Below are positions 41,841-51,495 of a DNA stretch of 64,000 nt, one piece after another (within the stretch, counting starts at the first letter, position 1; the number at the start of each line of letters is the position of its first letter). The translations under genes and the position numbers were made by a program. The notes beneath the pieces were generated by a model, which ran no database searches, had not been told where the DNA came from, and saw only the letters and a list, made by a program, of their open reading frames with translations. Source of the DNA: CAYSCS01 sp964429695 (GTDB taxonomy: Bacteria; Acidobacteriota; Aminicenantia; Aminicenantales; Aminicenantaceae); NCBI GenBank assembly GCA_964429695.1, contig CAYSCS010000063.1, forward strand, positions 65,403 to 129,402, in the 5' to 3' direction.

Positions 41841-44441
41841 CTATCTTCTCTTTTTCTTCTTTCTTTTCTTCGGGATCAGAGAGCGGGCTTCCTTGAATCG
41901 AGGGACTCCCATCCTCTGCGGATTCTGGTAGTAAAGAGGCCTTTCTTCTCTCTGTGTCATCTCTTCCACTATGGGCTGGAGAAGGAAGAGGTAACGTATG
42001 GTGTCTTCTTCGATGCGATCCATCATTGCCTGAAACATTTCGTAGCTTTCTTTTTTATATTCCACAAGAGGATCTCTCTGGCCGTATCCTCTGAGGCCGA
42101 TCCCTTCTTTGAGATAATCCATGCCGAGAAGGTGGTCCTTCCACTGGGTATCTATCACCTGAAGCATGATCAACCTTTCAAATTCTCGCATCTGAACTTC
42201 CCCGAGGAGTCTTTCCTTTTCTTCGTAAATTTCATTCAAGGTCTTAAGAATCTTTTCCTTAACTTCCTCAAAGGTATCAGTTTCCCAATCTATATCTATT
42301 CCCTTGATATCTACCCCGAATTGAGAGGCAATCGCTTTCTGAAGACCGTCTATATCCCAATCCTCGGCATCTCTGTCTTTCTTAAGATAAGAATCCATAA
42401 GCCATTCGACAAGGGTAACTATGAGCTCCTGGATATGTTCTTTCATATTTTTTCCCTGGAGAATCTCTTTTCTTAAAGAATAGATGGTCTCTCTCTGCTT
42501 GTTCATCACATCATCATATTCGAGAAGGTGTTTTCGTATTGAGAAATTCTGGGCTTCAACCTGTTTCTGGGCGCGTTCAATTGCTTTGGTCACCATTTTG
42601 TGTTCAATAGGTATGCCATTACTCATTCCTATTCTAGCCATCAAGGCTGAGATTCTGTCACTCCCAAAGATGCGCATCAGGTCATCTTCGAGAGAAAGGT
42701 AGAAACGCGAGGAGCCCGGATCCCCCTGACGGCCTGCCCTCCCTCTGAGTTGATTATCGATTCTCCGGGCCTCATGTCTTTCCGTGCCTATGATGTGGAG
42801 GCCGTTCATAGACACAACTTTTTTATGTTCTTCCTCAGTTATTTTTTTTGCTTCAGCTAAAGCTTTCTCCCATTGTTCCTGGGTTGCCTTTGCGGGGTCT
42901 ATTCCTTCCTTTTTGAGTTGTTCAGAGGCTAAGAATTCAGGATTTCCTCCAAGAAGAATATCAACTCCTCGCCCAGCCATGTTGGTGGCTATGGTTACTG
43001 CTCCCACTCTTCCTGCCTGGGCAATTATTTTTGCTTCCATTTCGTGATACTTAGCATTGAGGACAACGTGCTTTATCCCTTTCTTCTTCAAAAGGGAGCT
43101 TAAATATTCTGAGTTTTCGATGGAGATTGTTCCTACAAGGACAGGCCTTCCTCTTTTGTGGTTTTCAATTATCTCATTGATTACAGCCTCCCATTTTTCT
43201 TTCTTTGTCCTATAGATTACATCGGGATATTCATAGCGAATGAGAGGTCTATTAGTCGGAATTTCAACAACATCAAGGTTATAGATGGATTGGAATTCGG
43301 CGGCTTCTGTTGCAGCCGTTCCTGTCATTCCTGCCAGCTTTTTATACATGCGGAAATAATTCTGGAAGGTAATCGAGGCTAGAGTTTGATATTCTGCCTC
43401 TATGCGCACCCTCTCTTTGGCTTCCAAAGCTTGATGAAGTCCGTCGCTATAACGGCGTCCAGGCATCAGGCGACCGGTGAATTCATCCACGATTATGACC
43501 TTCCCCTCTTTTACCATATAATCCACATCTCTTTTGAAAAGATGATGAGCCTTGAGAGCCTGGTTGATATGATGAATAAGGTCCATATGGACGATGTCGT
43601 AGAGGTTTCTGAGATTGAGATATTTCTCCGCTTCCCCAACTCCTTCTTCAGTGAGAGCAACAGTCCTTGTTTTTTCATCCACCTGGAAATGAACGTCCTT
43701 ACGCAGCCGTCGAACTAAATTGTCAATCTTATAATAGAGAGATGTTGACTCTTCTGTCGGTCCTGAAATTATGAGCGGTGTTCTGGCTTCGTCGATGAGG
43801 ATGCTGTCGACTTCATCTACTATAGCATAGTTGAATCCTTTTTGGACTAAGTCAGAGATGCGGAACTTCATGTTGTCACGGAGATAATCGAAACCGAATT
43901 CGTTGTTTGTACCATAAGTAATATCTTTACGATAAGCCTCCCTTCTCTCAACGTCAGACATTTCATGCTGGATAGTTCCCACTTCAAGCCCGAGGAATTT
44001 ATAAATAGGTCCCATCCATTCGCTGTCTCTTTTTGCCAGGTAATCATTGACGGTGACGATGTGAACGCCTTTTCCTTCGAGGGCGTTAAGATAAGCGGGG
44101 AGAGTCGCAACAAGAGTCTTCCCTTCACCCGTCTTCATCTCTGCTATTTTTCCCTGATGGAGGACAATTCCTCCCATGAGCTGAACATCGAAATGACGCA
44201 TGTTGAGCGTTCTTTTTGCCACCTCTCTCACCACAGCGAAAGCTTCGATGAGGAGGTCATCGAGAGTTGCCCCCGAATGAAGTTTCTGTTTAAATTCCGC
44301 AGTCTTAAGTCTTAATTCAGAATCGCTCAGTTTCTGGACCTTAGGTTCAAGCTCATTTATTGCAGAGACATAGGGACGTAGTTTTTTTAAATCTCTTTCA
44401 TTTTTTGTCCCGAAGATTTTTTTAATCAGCCACTTATACAT
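41841..44441 (-). CDS. secA: Preprotein translocase ATPase SecA, without C-terminal zinc domain
   Basis: An 866-residue SecA. It has Walker A MKTGEGKTL, a DEAD-type DEVDSILIDEARTPLIISG, the second nucleotide fold with TNMAGRGVDILLGG and RIDNQLRGRAGRQGDPG, plus the scaffold and two-helix-finger regions. The usual C-terminal zinc-binding motif (C-x-C-x8-C-H/C) is absent; the chain ends in a basic KKRKKKKRR tail. Such truncated SecA proteins are functional, interacting directly with lipids. The ATG lies only 7 bases after the -10 box of the promoter, so the message is probably leaderless. Confidence 0.96.
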   Translation of the reverse strand: MYKWLIKKIFGTKNERDLKKLRPYVSAINELEPKVQKLSDSELRLKTAEFKQKLHSGATLDDLLIEAFAVVREVAKRTLNMRHFDVQLMGGIVLHQGKIAEMKTGEGKTLVATLPAYLNALEGKGVHIVTVNDYLAKRDSEWMGPIYKFLGLEVGTIQHEMSDVERREAYRKDITYGTNNEFGFDYLRDNMKFRISDLVQKGFNYAIVDEVDSILIDEARTPLIISGPTEESTSLYYKIDNLVRRLRKDVHFQVDEKTRTVALTEEGVGEAEKYLNLRNLYDIVHMDLIHHINQALKAHHLFKRDVDYMVKEGKVIIVDEFTGRLMPGRRYSDGLHQALEAKERVRIEAEYQTLASITFQNYFRMYKKLAGMTGTAATEAAEFQSIYNLDVVEIPTNRPLIRYEYPDVIYRTKKEKWEAVINEIIENHKRGRPVLVGTISIENSEYLSSLLKKKGIKHVVLNAKYHEMEAKIIAQAGRVGAVTIATNMAGRGVDILLGGNPEFLASEQLKKEGIDPAKATQEQWEKALAEAKKITEEEHKKVVSMNGLHIIGTERHEARRIDNQLRGRAGRQGDPGSSRFYLSLEDDLMRIFGSDRISALMARIGMSNGIPIEHKMVTKAIERAQKQVEAQNFSIRKHLLEYDDVMNKQRETIYSLRKEILQGKNMKEHIQELIVTLVEWLMDSYLKKDRDAEDWDIDGLQKAIASQFGVDIKGIDIDWETDTFEEVKEKILKTLNEIYEEKERLLGEVQMREFERLIMLQVIDTQWKDHLLGMDYLKEGIGLRGYGQRDPLVEYKKESYEMFQAMMDRIEEDTIRYLFLLQPIVEEMTQREERPLYYQNPQRMGVPRFKEARSLIPKKRKKKKRR

Positions 44442-44448
44442 TAATTAC

Positions 44449-44477
44449 TATGTAACAGAAACCCTGAATCATGTCAA
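44449..44477 (-). promoter_or_regulatory. Promoter of secA-guaB operon, leaderless architecture
   Basis: Reading leftward, a perfect TTGACA at 44477-44472, a 17-base spacer and TACATA at 44454-44449. The ATG follows 7 bases after the -10 box, at or next to the expected transcription start. No Shine-Dalgarno fits. Confidence 0.6.
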
Positions 44478-44946
44478 TTTAACCTTTCTTCAGGTTAGGA
44501 AATATTATCCAGGCTAAGGGGAGTATCTGGAGCCAGCGCAGTGGCAGTGCGGACATAGGAGCTACACGTGAGGAAGCTAGGGCCTCTCTTAGATTGGTAC
44601 TTAAAAAGCGGAGATGGAGAAGGAAGGATGCGGAATGAAGAACTGATTAGCTCCTCGTAAGGTAAAGATAGAAGAAGTAAAAAATGAAAGAAAGACTTGG
44701 AACCTACCCCTTGAGCCTGACTTGGATTCCTCAGTCCCTAAAAATGAGCTCCCTTATGCCTCCTTTATGAAAGCCAAATTCTCTTCCTAATTTAGGAGTG
44801 GAGGCTGGCTTCAAGCTCACAAAGAGGCGATTTTAGATTAATCTTTGCCTTACTTTCTTTAACTTTTTCTCTTTCCTTGATTTTTTATGGTTTATTCTTT
44901 ATCATCAATTCTCAATAAGAGCTAAGGGAAGAACCGAGGAGATGAA
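44478..44946. other. Intergenic between divergent secA and feoA
   Basis: A divergent stretch holding the secA promoter at the left and the feoA promoter at the right. In between there is only non-coding sequence that I do not recognise. Confidence 0.4.
44877..44905 (+). promoter_or_regulatory. Promoter of feoAB
   Basis: TTGATT at 44877-44882, a 17-base spacer and TATCAT at 44900-44905. The ATG is 41 bases downstream of the -10 box, behind GAGGAG. The -10 area is only weakly like a Fur box (TGAGAATTGATGATA on the other strand); I do not claim it. Confidence 0.45.
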
Positions 44947-45192
44947 ATGATGTCTATTGTGGATGCACCTGCAGAAAAGCCTTTGAAGATAGTCGCGATA
45001 TATGGTGGTCATGGAATTCGTCAGAGGCTTTTTGCCTTAGGGCTTCATAAAAATGACATCATTGAAGTCGATTCGCGGAGCATTTTCCATGGTCCGATCC
45101 TTATAAAAAATTTAACCTCTGATACCTCGGTTGCTCTTGGAAGGGGCATTGCCCAAAAGATAATGGTTGAGATAGTTGGAGAAAAAGAATAA
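44947..45192 (+). CDS. feoA: Ferrous iron transport protein A
   Basis: An 81-residue SH3-like FeoA. It has YGGHGIRQRLFALGLHKNDIIEV, a GPILIKN strand and VALGRGIAQKIMVEIV, the family pattern. FeoA is the cytosolic helper of the FeoB Fe(II) permease. The start has two consecutive ATG codons behind GAGGAG. Its last 17 bases overlap the feoB start. Confidence 0.92.
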   Translation: MMSIVDAPAEKPLKIVAIYGGHGIRQRLFALGLHKNDIIEVDSRSIFHGPILIKNLTSDTSVALGRGIAQKIMVEIVGEKE

Positions 45193-47116
45193 TTATCCAG
45201 ATGTCATCTTTATAGGTCAACCTAATTGCGGAAAAAGCACCCTCTTTAATTCGATTGCAGGGCTCAAAGCAGAGACCTCAAATTTCCCTGGAACTACAGT
45301 CAAGCATACCCATAGCAGGGTCAACATAGGGGGGAAGATTCTTAATGTAATCGACCTTCCCGGTACTTATTCCCTCAACCCATCAGACCCGGCAGAGAAG
45401 GTTGCCTTGACTCACCTCTTTCGGGAGAAACCTGACCTTATCGTCAATGTCGTAGATGCCTCGATCCTGGGAAGAAGTCTCGAGCTTACCATAGAGTTGA
45501 TTGAATTGGGCTACCCTATGGTTGTGGCTCTGAACATGATGGACTTAGCAGAGAAAAAAGGGATAGAAATAGATGTAAAGAAGTTGGAAAAACTGCTGGG
45601 TGTGCCTGTTGTTCCTACCATAGCTTCAAGAGGCAGGGGAATAAAAGAACTCCTTGATGTGGTTCTGACCGGTTTGGAAGAAAAGAAAACTCCTTCTCCT
45701 CTCAAATGGTCGAAGGATGTCGAGGATAAGGTTGTGGAGCTAGCCCAGCAGTTATCCGATGATTTTGTAGTCTTTGCTAACAAACGCTTCACTGCAGTGA
45801 AGATAATCGAGGCTCACGGGTTACTTTTTGACAGGATGCTCAAAGACATTAATCCAAAACTTAAAAAGGCAGTCGATAAGGTCAGAGAAGAACTTGAAGT
45901 TTGGCATCAAGCTCCTGCCTATGAGGTAATCTCGGCAGAGAGACATCATCTTGCTTTTAAATTGTTTGAACAAAGCTCTCATGTCAAGAGAGGGAGGAGA
46001 ACCAGTGCCCTGGAAAGAATCGATGACCTCATCATGCATCCCATCTTGGGCTATGTGATTCTTTTGGCTGTGTTCTTAGGTTTTTTTTATTTAATTTTTA
46101 AAGTGGGTAATCCGCTTGAGTCATTCCTTCTCGGTCCCCTGGAAAAACTTAGAAACTTCCTTACTACCAAAATGGGGAGCGGACTAATTTCCTACCTCGT
46201 AGATGGCCTTTTGCAGGGTGTGGGTGGAGGTATAGCAATTGTTCTTCCTTATTTCCTCCCGCTTCTTTTTTTGATGGCTCTCCTTGAAGACGTTGGCTAC
46301 CTGGCGCGAGCAGGATTTTTGATGGATACCTTCATGCACCGTATCGGACTTCATGGAAAGTCAGTTTCTCCTTTCATAATCGGGTTTGGATGTAATGTTC
46401 CTGCTGTGGTTTCAACTCGAATCCTGGAGTCCCAGAGAGACAGAATAATCACTTCTCTTCTCATCCCCTTTGTTCCCTGCTCCGCTCGGACAACAGTTAT
46501 TCTGGCACTAATTGCTTTTTACTTGGGACCTTTGTGGGCCCTTGGATTTTACATTTTCAATATTTTTCTCCTCGGGGTAATAGGGAGAGTGATTACTCTT
46601 TTCTTTAGAGTTCCTTCACCTGGATTGTTACTCGAGATTCCTTCTCTCAAGATTCCATCTTTGATGAATATGATCCGTAAAACTTATTTTCAGCTAAAAA
46701 CATTTGTAAAATTTGCTTGGCCGATTCTAATTGCGGGAAGCACTCTCTTGGGATTTTTCCAATTCTTTCGTTTTGACCGCGCCCTTAATTACTTACTTTC
46801 TCCGCTCGTGGAGAAAGGACTGGGTTTACCAGAGGAGCTCGGGGTAACGGTCGTTTTTGGATTCTTGAGGAAGGAGCTTTCCTTGATTATGATGCTTCAA
46901 GCACTTGGGGTAAGGTATGAAGAGTTGATGAGCAGAATTAGCCAAGAACAGCTTATCGTTTTCACAATTTTCATAAGCTTCTTCATCCCTTGTGTGTCCA
47001 CTGTGGCTATAATCTGGAAAGAAATTGGGAGAAGGATTGCGCTCCTTTCAATCGTGTTAAATACTGGAGTAGCAATTTTAATTAGCCTCTTCATCCGATT
47101 GTTGCTCAGCCTCTGA
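45176..47116 (+). CDS. feoB: Ferrous iron transport protein B
   Basis: A 646-residue FeoB. An N-terminal G domain has G1 GQPNCGKS (14-21), G3 DLPGTYSL and G4 NMMD. A helical GDI-like domain follows, then a polytopic domain of about ten membrane segments with the Gate motifs (VPCSARTTVILAL and IPCVSTVAIIWKE), each holding a conserved Cys. It starts with TTG at 45176 inside feoA, giving translational coupling. It imports Fe(II) and fits an anaerobic iron-sulfur-rich life style. Confidence 0.95.
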   Translation: MEKKNNYPDVIFIGQPNCGKSTLFNSIAGLKAETSNFPGTTVKHTHSRVNIGGKILNVIDLPGTYSLNPSDPAEKVALTHLFREKPDLIVNVVDASILGRSLELTIELIELGYPMVVALNMMDLAEKKGIEIDVKKLEKLLGVPVVPTIASRGRGIKELLDVVLTGLEEKKTPSPLKWSKDVEDKVVELAQQLSDDFVVFANKRFTAVKIIEAHGLLFDRMLKDINPKLKKAVDKVREELEVWHQAPAYEVISAERHHLAFKLFEQSSHVKRGRRTSALERIDDLIMHPILGYVILLAVFLGFFYLIFKVGNPLESFLLGPLEKLRNFLTTKMGSGLISYLVDGLLQGVGGGIAIVLPYFLPLLFLMALLEDVGYLARAGFLMDTFMHRIGLHGKSVSPFIIGFGCNVPAVVSTRILESQRDRIITSLLIPFVPCSARTTVILALIAFYLGPLWALGFYIFNIFLLGVIGRVITLFFRVPSPGLLLEIPSLKIPSLMNMIRKTYFQLKTFVKFAWPILIAGSTLLGFFQFFRFDRALNYLLSPLVEKGLGLPEELGVTVVFGFLRKELSLIMMLQALGVRYEELMSRISQEQLIVFTIFISFFIPCVSTVAIIWKEIGRRIALLSIVLNTGVAILISLFIRLLLSL

Positions 47117-47120
47117 GGCT

Positions 47121-47474
47121 TTATTTCAATTTTTCAAGGATGACCATCGCCAGGGCATATTCTTCGAGGTGGGATATGGAGACATGGGCAGTGTCAAAGT
47201 AAATTTTTTCCTCTGCATTTATTTTCAATTGGGGTTTTCCTGTGGGTAGATTTGTCAATTCAACGTCTTTCCAGCTTATTTTTTTTCCGATGGCTTTGAA
47301 GAAAGCCTCTTTTACTGCAAATCGAGCCGCAAAATGGAGAAACTTCTTCTTCTTCCTCGAACAATAGTCAATCTCTGCAGGAGTGAATATTCTCAGGAGG
47401 AATTCGGGGTTTTTTTCCGCCAGGTCTTTAATCCTCTTGACCTCAATAATATCTATCCCTATTCCTACAATCAT
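47121..47474 (-). CDS. acpS: Holo-[acyl-carrier-protein] synthase
   Basis: A 117-residue AcpS, which moves phosphopantetheine from CoA to ACP. GIGIDIIEVKRI carries the metal-binding Asp8, and FAARFAVKEAFFKAIG carries the catalytic Glu/Lys region; the C-terminal VSISHLEEYALAMVI is standard. Convergent with feoB (4-base gap). Its start follows TAAGGGA. Confidence 0.93.
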   Translation of the reverse strand: MIVGIGIDIIEVKRIKDLAEKNPEFLLRIFTPAEIDYCSRKKKKFLHFAARFAVKEAFFKAIGKKISWKDVELTNLPTGKPQLKINAEEKIYFDTAHVSISHLEEYALAMVILEKLK

Positions 47475-47478
47475 TCCC

Positions 47479-47685
47479 TTAGTCCTCTTCCTTTTCGTTC
47501 CCGGAAATAACGGCAGAATGGAGAAGATTTTTGCCCTTGGATTTTGCTGATGGTGATTTTTCTTGGGGGAGGGAAGGCGCTTTAGATATGAAGAGTTCCT
47601 CCTCTAAGTCTTGCTTCCTCTTTCTATTTTTAAGGATAAAGTTCACCTTCTTTCCTCTCCCATTTGAGTCATGAGCATGATCCAC
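47479..47685 (-). CDS. Possible 68-residue basic protein, doubtful
   Basis: An open frame between the class III aminotransferase gene and acpS (28- and 4-base gaps), starting at GTG right after AAAGGGA with no proper spacing. The sequence is charged and low in hydrophobic residues (NFILKNRKRKQDLEEELFISK). It may be a real small gene of the operon or a leftover. No family recognised. Confidence 0.25.
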   Translation of the reverse strand: MDHAHDSNGRGKKVNFILKNRKRKQDLEEELFISKAPSLPQEKSPSAKSKGKNLLHSAVISGNEKEED

Positions 47686-47713
47686 TCCCTTTAGGGCTTT
47701 AAAACCATCATTT

Positions 47714-49051
47714 TTAAAGATTAAGCCTCTTAAAAGATATTTCTAAGGCTTTTAGAAAAAACTCTAGTTCTTCGTTTCCCATCGGAGTGGAGAGACAGCC
47801 AATTCCTCTAGTAGAGTCAAGGAGGATTCCATTGCCCAGGAGCTCATGGAAAAATTTGTCAAGTAAGGCTCGATTGACTCTTGAATTTACAAAAGACCTA
47901 TAATCCAAGAGCTTTTCTCTGGTGAGGTGGATACAGAAGAGAGAGCCTTTGCCCGTGGCTTGAGCTGAGATTTTTCTAGTGAGGAAGAAATCGTTCAATT
48001 TTATCCTGAGTTCATCCCCCATTTTATTCAGACGCTCATATTCTCCTGGGCCGAGTTCGTTGAGTGTTGCATATCCAGCTACCATACTCACAGGGTTAGC
48101 ATTGAAGGAACCCCCGTGATGAACTTTGATTCCTTTTGTGTGGTCAAAAACCTCCATGACCTCATCCTTCCCTCCTAAAGCTCCTATGGGGAAGCCTCCG
48201 CCGATGATCTTACCCAGGGTTACTAAGTCAGGTTTTATGCCAAACTCATCACAGGCTCCCTTGAGGTTGAGTCTGAACCCGATTACTTCATCTGAGATGA
48301 ATAAGATTCCATATGTTTTAGCTACCTCCCAAATGGACTCAAGGAAACCATCTTGAGGGGGGATGAATCCAAAGTTTGCGGGAAGGGTGTCAATTAAAAC
48401 AGCAGCCAGTTCATTTTTATTTTTTTCGAGTAGGTTTTCACAGGCTTGCTTATTGTTCCAGGGCAAAACCAGGACATCATTTTTGACACTCGGAGTCGCA
48501 CTTTTTTCAACCACACTTGAAGGACAATTCTTATCTCCCCAAGTTTGATGAGAAGGCGCTTCACTCACCTGTGCATAGTCATAGAGTCCATGGTAGGCAC
48601 CCTCTATCTTTGCAATCTTGTATTTTCCTGTGTAGGCACGAGAAGCTTTTATGGCAAGCATCACAGCCTCACTTCCTGAATTGCAGAATCTAACTTTCTT
48701 TATGTAGGGAACTCTTTTAATCAAGAGGGAAGCAAGCCTTATTTCACTCTCGGTTGGCATTCCAAAACAGGTCCCTTTTTCGAGCTGATTTTTCACCGCT
48801 TCTACTATGGCAGGATGGGAATGTCCAAGGATCAAGGAGGTATAATTGTTGATGAAATCAATTCTTTCCTCACCATCTACGTCCACCACTCTGCATCCTT
48901 TTCCTCTTGATGCATACACGGGATAGGGGGAGAAGATAAGGGTGTGACGAGTGTTGCCTCCCGGGAAGCACTCAAGGGCTTGAGAGTAAAGAGATTTAGA
49001 TTTGGAATTTGGTTTTCTGTATGATGTCGTATTTTTAAAAACAGTCTTCAA
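47714..49051 (-). CDS. Class III aminotransferase, glutamate-1-semialdehyde mutase-like
   Basis: A 445-residue PLP enzyme related to HemL. It has the FPGGNTRHTLIFSPYPVYASRGKG opening, FCNSGSEAVMLAIKASRAYTGKYKIAKIEGAYHG, the Asp in FISDEVIGFRL, and the PLP lysine in DLVTLGKIIGGGFPIGA. No other heme gene is near, so a role in heme synthesis is not supported. Other members of the group act on 2-aminoadipate-type or beta-amino acids. The upstream region has no strong ribosome site. Confidence 0.87.
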   Translation of the reverse strand: MKTVFKNTTSYRKPNSKSKSLYSQALECFPGGNTRHTLIFSPYPVYASRGKGCRVVDVDGEERIDFINNYTSLILGHSHPAIVEAVKNQLEKGTCFGMPTESEIRLASLLIKRVPYIKKVRFCNSGSEAVMLAIKASRAYTGKYKIAKIEGAYHGLYDYAQVSEAPSHQTWGDKNCPSSVVEKSATPSVKNDVLVLPWNNKQACENLLEKNKNELAAVLIDTLPANFGFIPPQDGFLESIWEVAKTYGILFISDEVIGFRLNLKGACDEFGIKPDLVTLGKIIGGGFPIGALGGKDEVMEVFDHTKGIKVHHGGSFNANPVSMVAGYATLNELGPGEYERLNKMGDELRIKLNDFFLTRKISAQATGKGSLFCIHLTREKLLDYRSFVNSRVNRALLDKFFHELLGNGILLDSTRGIGCLSTPMGNEELEFFLKALEISFKRLNL

Positions 49052-49260
49052 TTTTCTCCTCTTGAGATTGATAATAACATTTAACTGAGTTTCCCAAAAA
49101 ACTCAAGCTAAAAATTCACTGTGACTTAATCTCCTAAGGATTAGTTTAAGAGTTGACATTAGGGTAAATTTAGCTTAGTTTAAGAAACTCTTCTTCTTTG
49201 ATTTTGACGAGGGAGAAAATTTATATCTTGACCGATTTTTTCAAGAAATAGGTTTATTAT

Positions 49261-49659
49261 ATGAGAGAATTAATCAAAAGATACGAAAACTGTTTTGTCT
49301 GTGGTGATAAAAACCAGATTGGATTGAGAGTCGATTTTTTTTACGAAGAAGGTAGAGCAAAAGCAGAATTTACTCCTAGCTTAAACCATGAAGGTTATGC
49401 TGATACCCTTCACGGCGGTCTCATAGCAGCGCTCCTAGATGAGGTGATGATAAAATCAATCCTTGCTGAAGGCATAATTAGTCTGACTACAAGGCTTGAG
49501 GTCAGGTTTAAGAGAAAAGCAAGGGTAGGGGAAAAGTTGTTTCTTGAAGGCTGGGTTGAGAAAAAGAGAGGGAGAATTATTTTTACTAAGGGAAGAATTT
49601 TGGTTCAGAATGAGGACATAATTGCTGAGGCAGAGGGAGCTTATTTCAGAGAGAGGTAG
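49261..49659 (+). CDS. PaaI-type hotdog thioesterase
   Basis: A 132-residue hotdog-fold protein. NCFVCGDKNQIGLRVDF resembles the YbgC/PaaI-like N terminus. The active-site region is YADTLHGGLIAALLDEVM, with the Asn/Asp-His-Gly-Gly pattern followed by a catalytic acid Asp/Glu. It hydrolyses acyl-CoA or acyl-ACP of unknown chain. The ATG follows TTTATTAT directly, with no ribosome site (see the finding on short leaders). Confidence 0.85.
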   Translation: MRELIKRYENCFVCGDKNQIGLRVDFFYEEGRAKAEFTPSLNHEGYADTLHGGLIAALLDEVMIKSILAEGIISLTTRLEVRFKRKARVGEKLFLEGWVEKKRGRIIFTKGRILVQNEDIIAEAEGAYFRER

Positions 49660-49698
49660 TTCCATTTTCATGAATCAATTTTTCTGAATTCCTTCAAA

Positions 49699-51495
49699 TT
49701 ATTTTCCTGCGGAAGCAATTTGATTGAGCTTCTTTTTGAGTTCAAGAGCTGCTTTTTGTCCGATTATCATCTTGAGCTCTTCTAAGGAGGCTCTCTTAAT
49801 CTCATCTAAACCGGTGAATTCATCAAGGAGCTTGAGTTTTTTCTTTTTCCCTATACCATGAATGCCGTCAAGAAGAGAAGAAAAGCTCTTCTTTTCTCTT
49901 CTTTTTCTGTGAAACGAGAGGGCAAATCGATGAGCCTCATCTCTTATGTTCTGGAAGAGTTTCAAGGCAGGGGAGGTTCTTTCAAGGCGAATTCCTCTTT
50001 TATGGGAGAAAGTAAAGAGAATTTCTTCTTTCTTGGCTAAAGAAACCACAGCAATACCTTCAGCGCCGACCTCTTTGAGAGCCTTTCCCGCAGCATTAAG
50101 CTGGCCTTTGCCCCCATCGACTAAGATTAAGTCTGGCAACGCTTTTCCTTCTTTTTGAAGGCGCAGATACCTCCTTCGAATGACCTCCTTTAGGCTGGAG
50201 ATATCATCTGCGAGCTTGACTTGTTTTACCTTGTATTTTCTGTATTCTTCCTTTTTTGGTTTCATGTCTTCAAAGACAACCAGCGAGCCGACAGATTCAT
50301 CTCCTCCTGTGGTTGAAATATCGAAGGCTTCGATACGGCAGGGGAGTTTAGGGAGGTTGAGGAGTTTTTTTATCCTTTCCAGAGGATTAAATTCCAAAGA
50401 TTTGTTTTCAATGAGGGAAGCAGCGTTTCTACTGGCTAGTTTAACGAGCTCAAGGTTTTTCCCTTTGGAAGGAACATCCATTTTTATATCTTTTCTTTTA
50501 ATTTTTCTCAATTCATGTTGAAGTTCATTCATTTTATCAGGATAGAAAGGAAGGTAAATTTCATCTGGGACTTCATTCTTTTCCAGATAGAATTTTCTCA
50601 GCTGTTGATGAAGAATTTTTGAGGGAGTTAGCTGTCCTCCTTTTTCAAGAAAGATCCCTTTTGATTCTATGACTTTACCCTTCCTCATCTTGAAAACAAA
50701 GAGCGCTGCCTCTTCCTGGAGGCTTGAATAGCCGAAGATATCCTTGTCTTCTAAATGGACAGAGATGAATTTTGGCCTTTCTTTGAGTTGCTCTACAGCA
50801 CGAATGAGGTCTCTCCAGTAGGCAGCCTGTTCGAATTCTTGTTTATCAGAAGCCTCTCTCATCTTACCTTCCATTATGGTGAGCAATTTGGTGACTTTTC
50901 CTTCTAAAAAAAGGAGGGCGTTTTCTATTCTTTCTCGATAATCTTTTTCTGAGATTTTCTCTACACAGGGAGCAGAACAGAGTCCCATGTCGAATTCCAG
51001 GCAAGGTCTCTTTCTTTTGCCGGGAATAGGCTCTTGGCAGCTTCTTATTCCGAAGTATTTGTTTAAGAGATGAATGGTTTTTCTTGCCTGATGGGCAGGA
51101 ACGAAAGGACCGTAGAATTTTCCTCCCTCTTTTTCTATCCTTCGAGCAAGGTAGACACCAGGAAATCTTTCATTTAAGGTTAATTTTATAAAGGGGAAGC
51201 TCTTATCATCCTTTAATCTGAAATTAAATTTTGGTTGATATTTCTGGATGAGATTATTTTCAAGAAGAGAAGCTTCCCTTTCTGTTTCAGTAAGGATGAA
51301 TTCAAGGTCATGAGTTTCATTGACGATGTTCTTTACTCTGGTATCGGCGGGTTCATGGAAGTAGGATGTGACCCTTTCTTTGAGGGAATGTGCCTTTCCG
51401 ATGTAAATAACTTCTCCATTTTTATTTTTGAAGAGGTAGATCCCTGCTTTCTTGGGGAGAAGTTCGATTTTTGTCTTTAAATTTTTAAAGTCCAA
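49699..51495 (-). CDS. uvrC: Excinuclease ABC subunit C
   Basis: A 598-residue UvrC. GIY-YIG nuclease head (KAGIYLFKNKNGEVIYIGKA), Cys cluster in LCSAPCVEKIS, UVR motif (ASDKQEFEQAAYWRDLIRA), an RNase H-like second nuclease with IEAFDISTTGG and VDGGKGQLNAA, and a C-terminal helix-hairpin-helix (GIHGIGKKKKLKLL). It makes both incisions in nucleotide excision repair. Its start overlaps the uvrB stop by 11 bases, so they are co-transcribed. Confidence 0.96.
   Translation of the reverse strand: MDFKNLKTKIELLPKKAGIYLFKNKNGEVIYIGKAHSLKERVTSYFHEPADTRVKNIVNETHDLEFILTETEREASLLENNLIQKYQPKFNFRLKDDKSFPFIKLTLNERFPGVYLARRIEKEGGKFYGPFVPAHQARKTIHLLNKYFGIRSCQEPIPGKRKRPCLEFDMGLCSAPCVEKISEKDYRERIENALLFLEGKVTKLLTIMEGKMREASDKQEFEQAAYWRDLIRAVEQLKERPKFISVHLEDKDIFGYSSLQEEAALFVFKMRKGKVIESKGIFLEKGGQLTPSKILHQQLRKFYLEKNEVPDEIYLPFYPDKMNELQHELRKIKRKDIKMDVPSKGKNLELVKLASRNAASLIENKSLEFNPLERIKKLLNLPKLPCRIEAFDISTTGGDESVGSLVVFEDMKPKKEEYRKYKVKQVKLADDISSLKEVIRRRYLRLQKEGKALPDLILVDGGKGQLNAAGKALKEVGAEGIAVVSLAKKEEILFTFSHKRGIRLERTSPALKLFQNIRDEAHRFALSFHRKRREKKSFSSLLDGIHGIGKKKKLKLLDEFTGLDEIKRASLEELKMIIGQKAALELKKKLNQIASAGK

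Noticed and set aside
44890..44915. Fur-like box near the feoA -10
   Set aside because: Only about 9 of 14 fixed positions match the consensus; too weak to claim.
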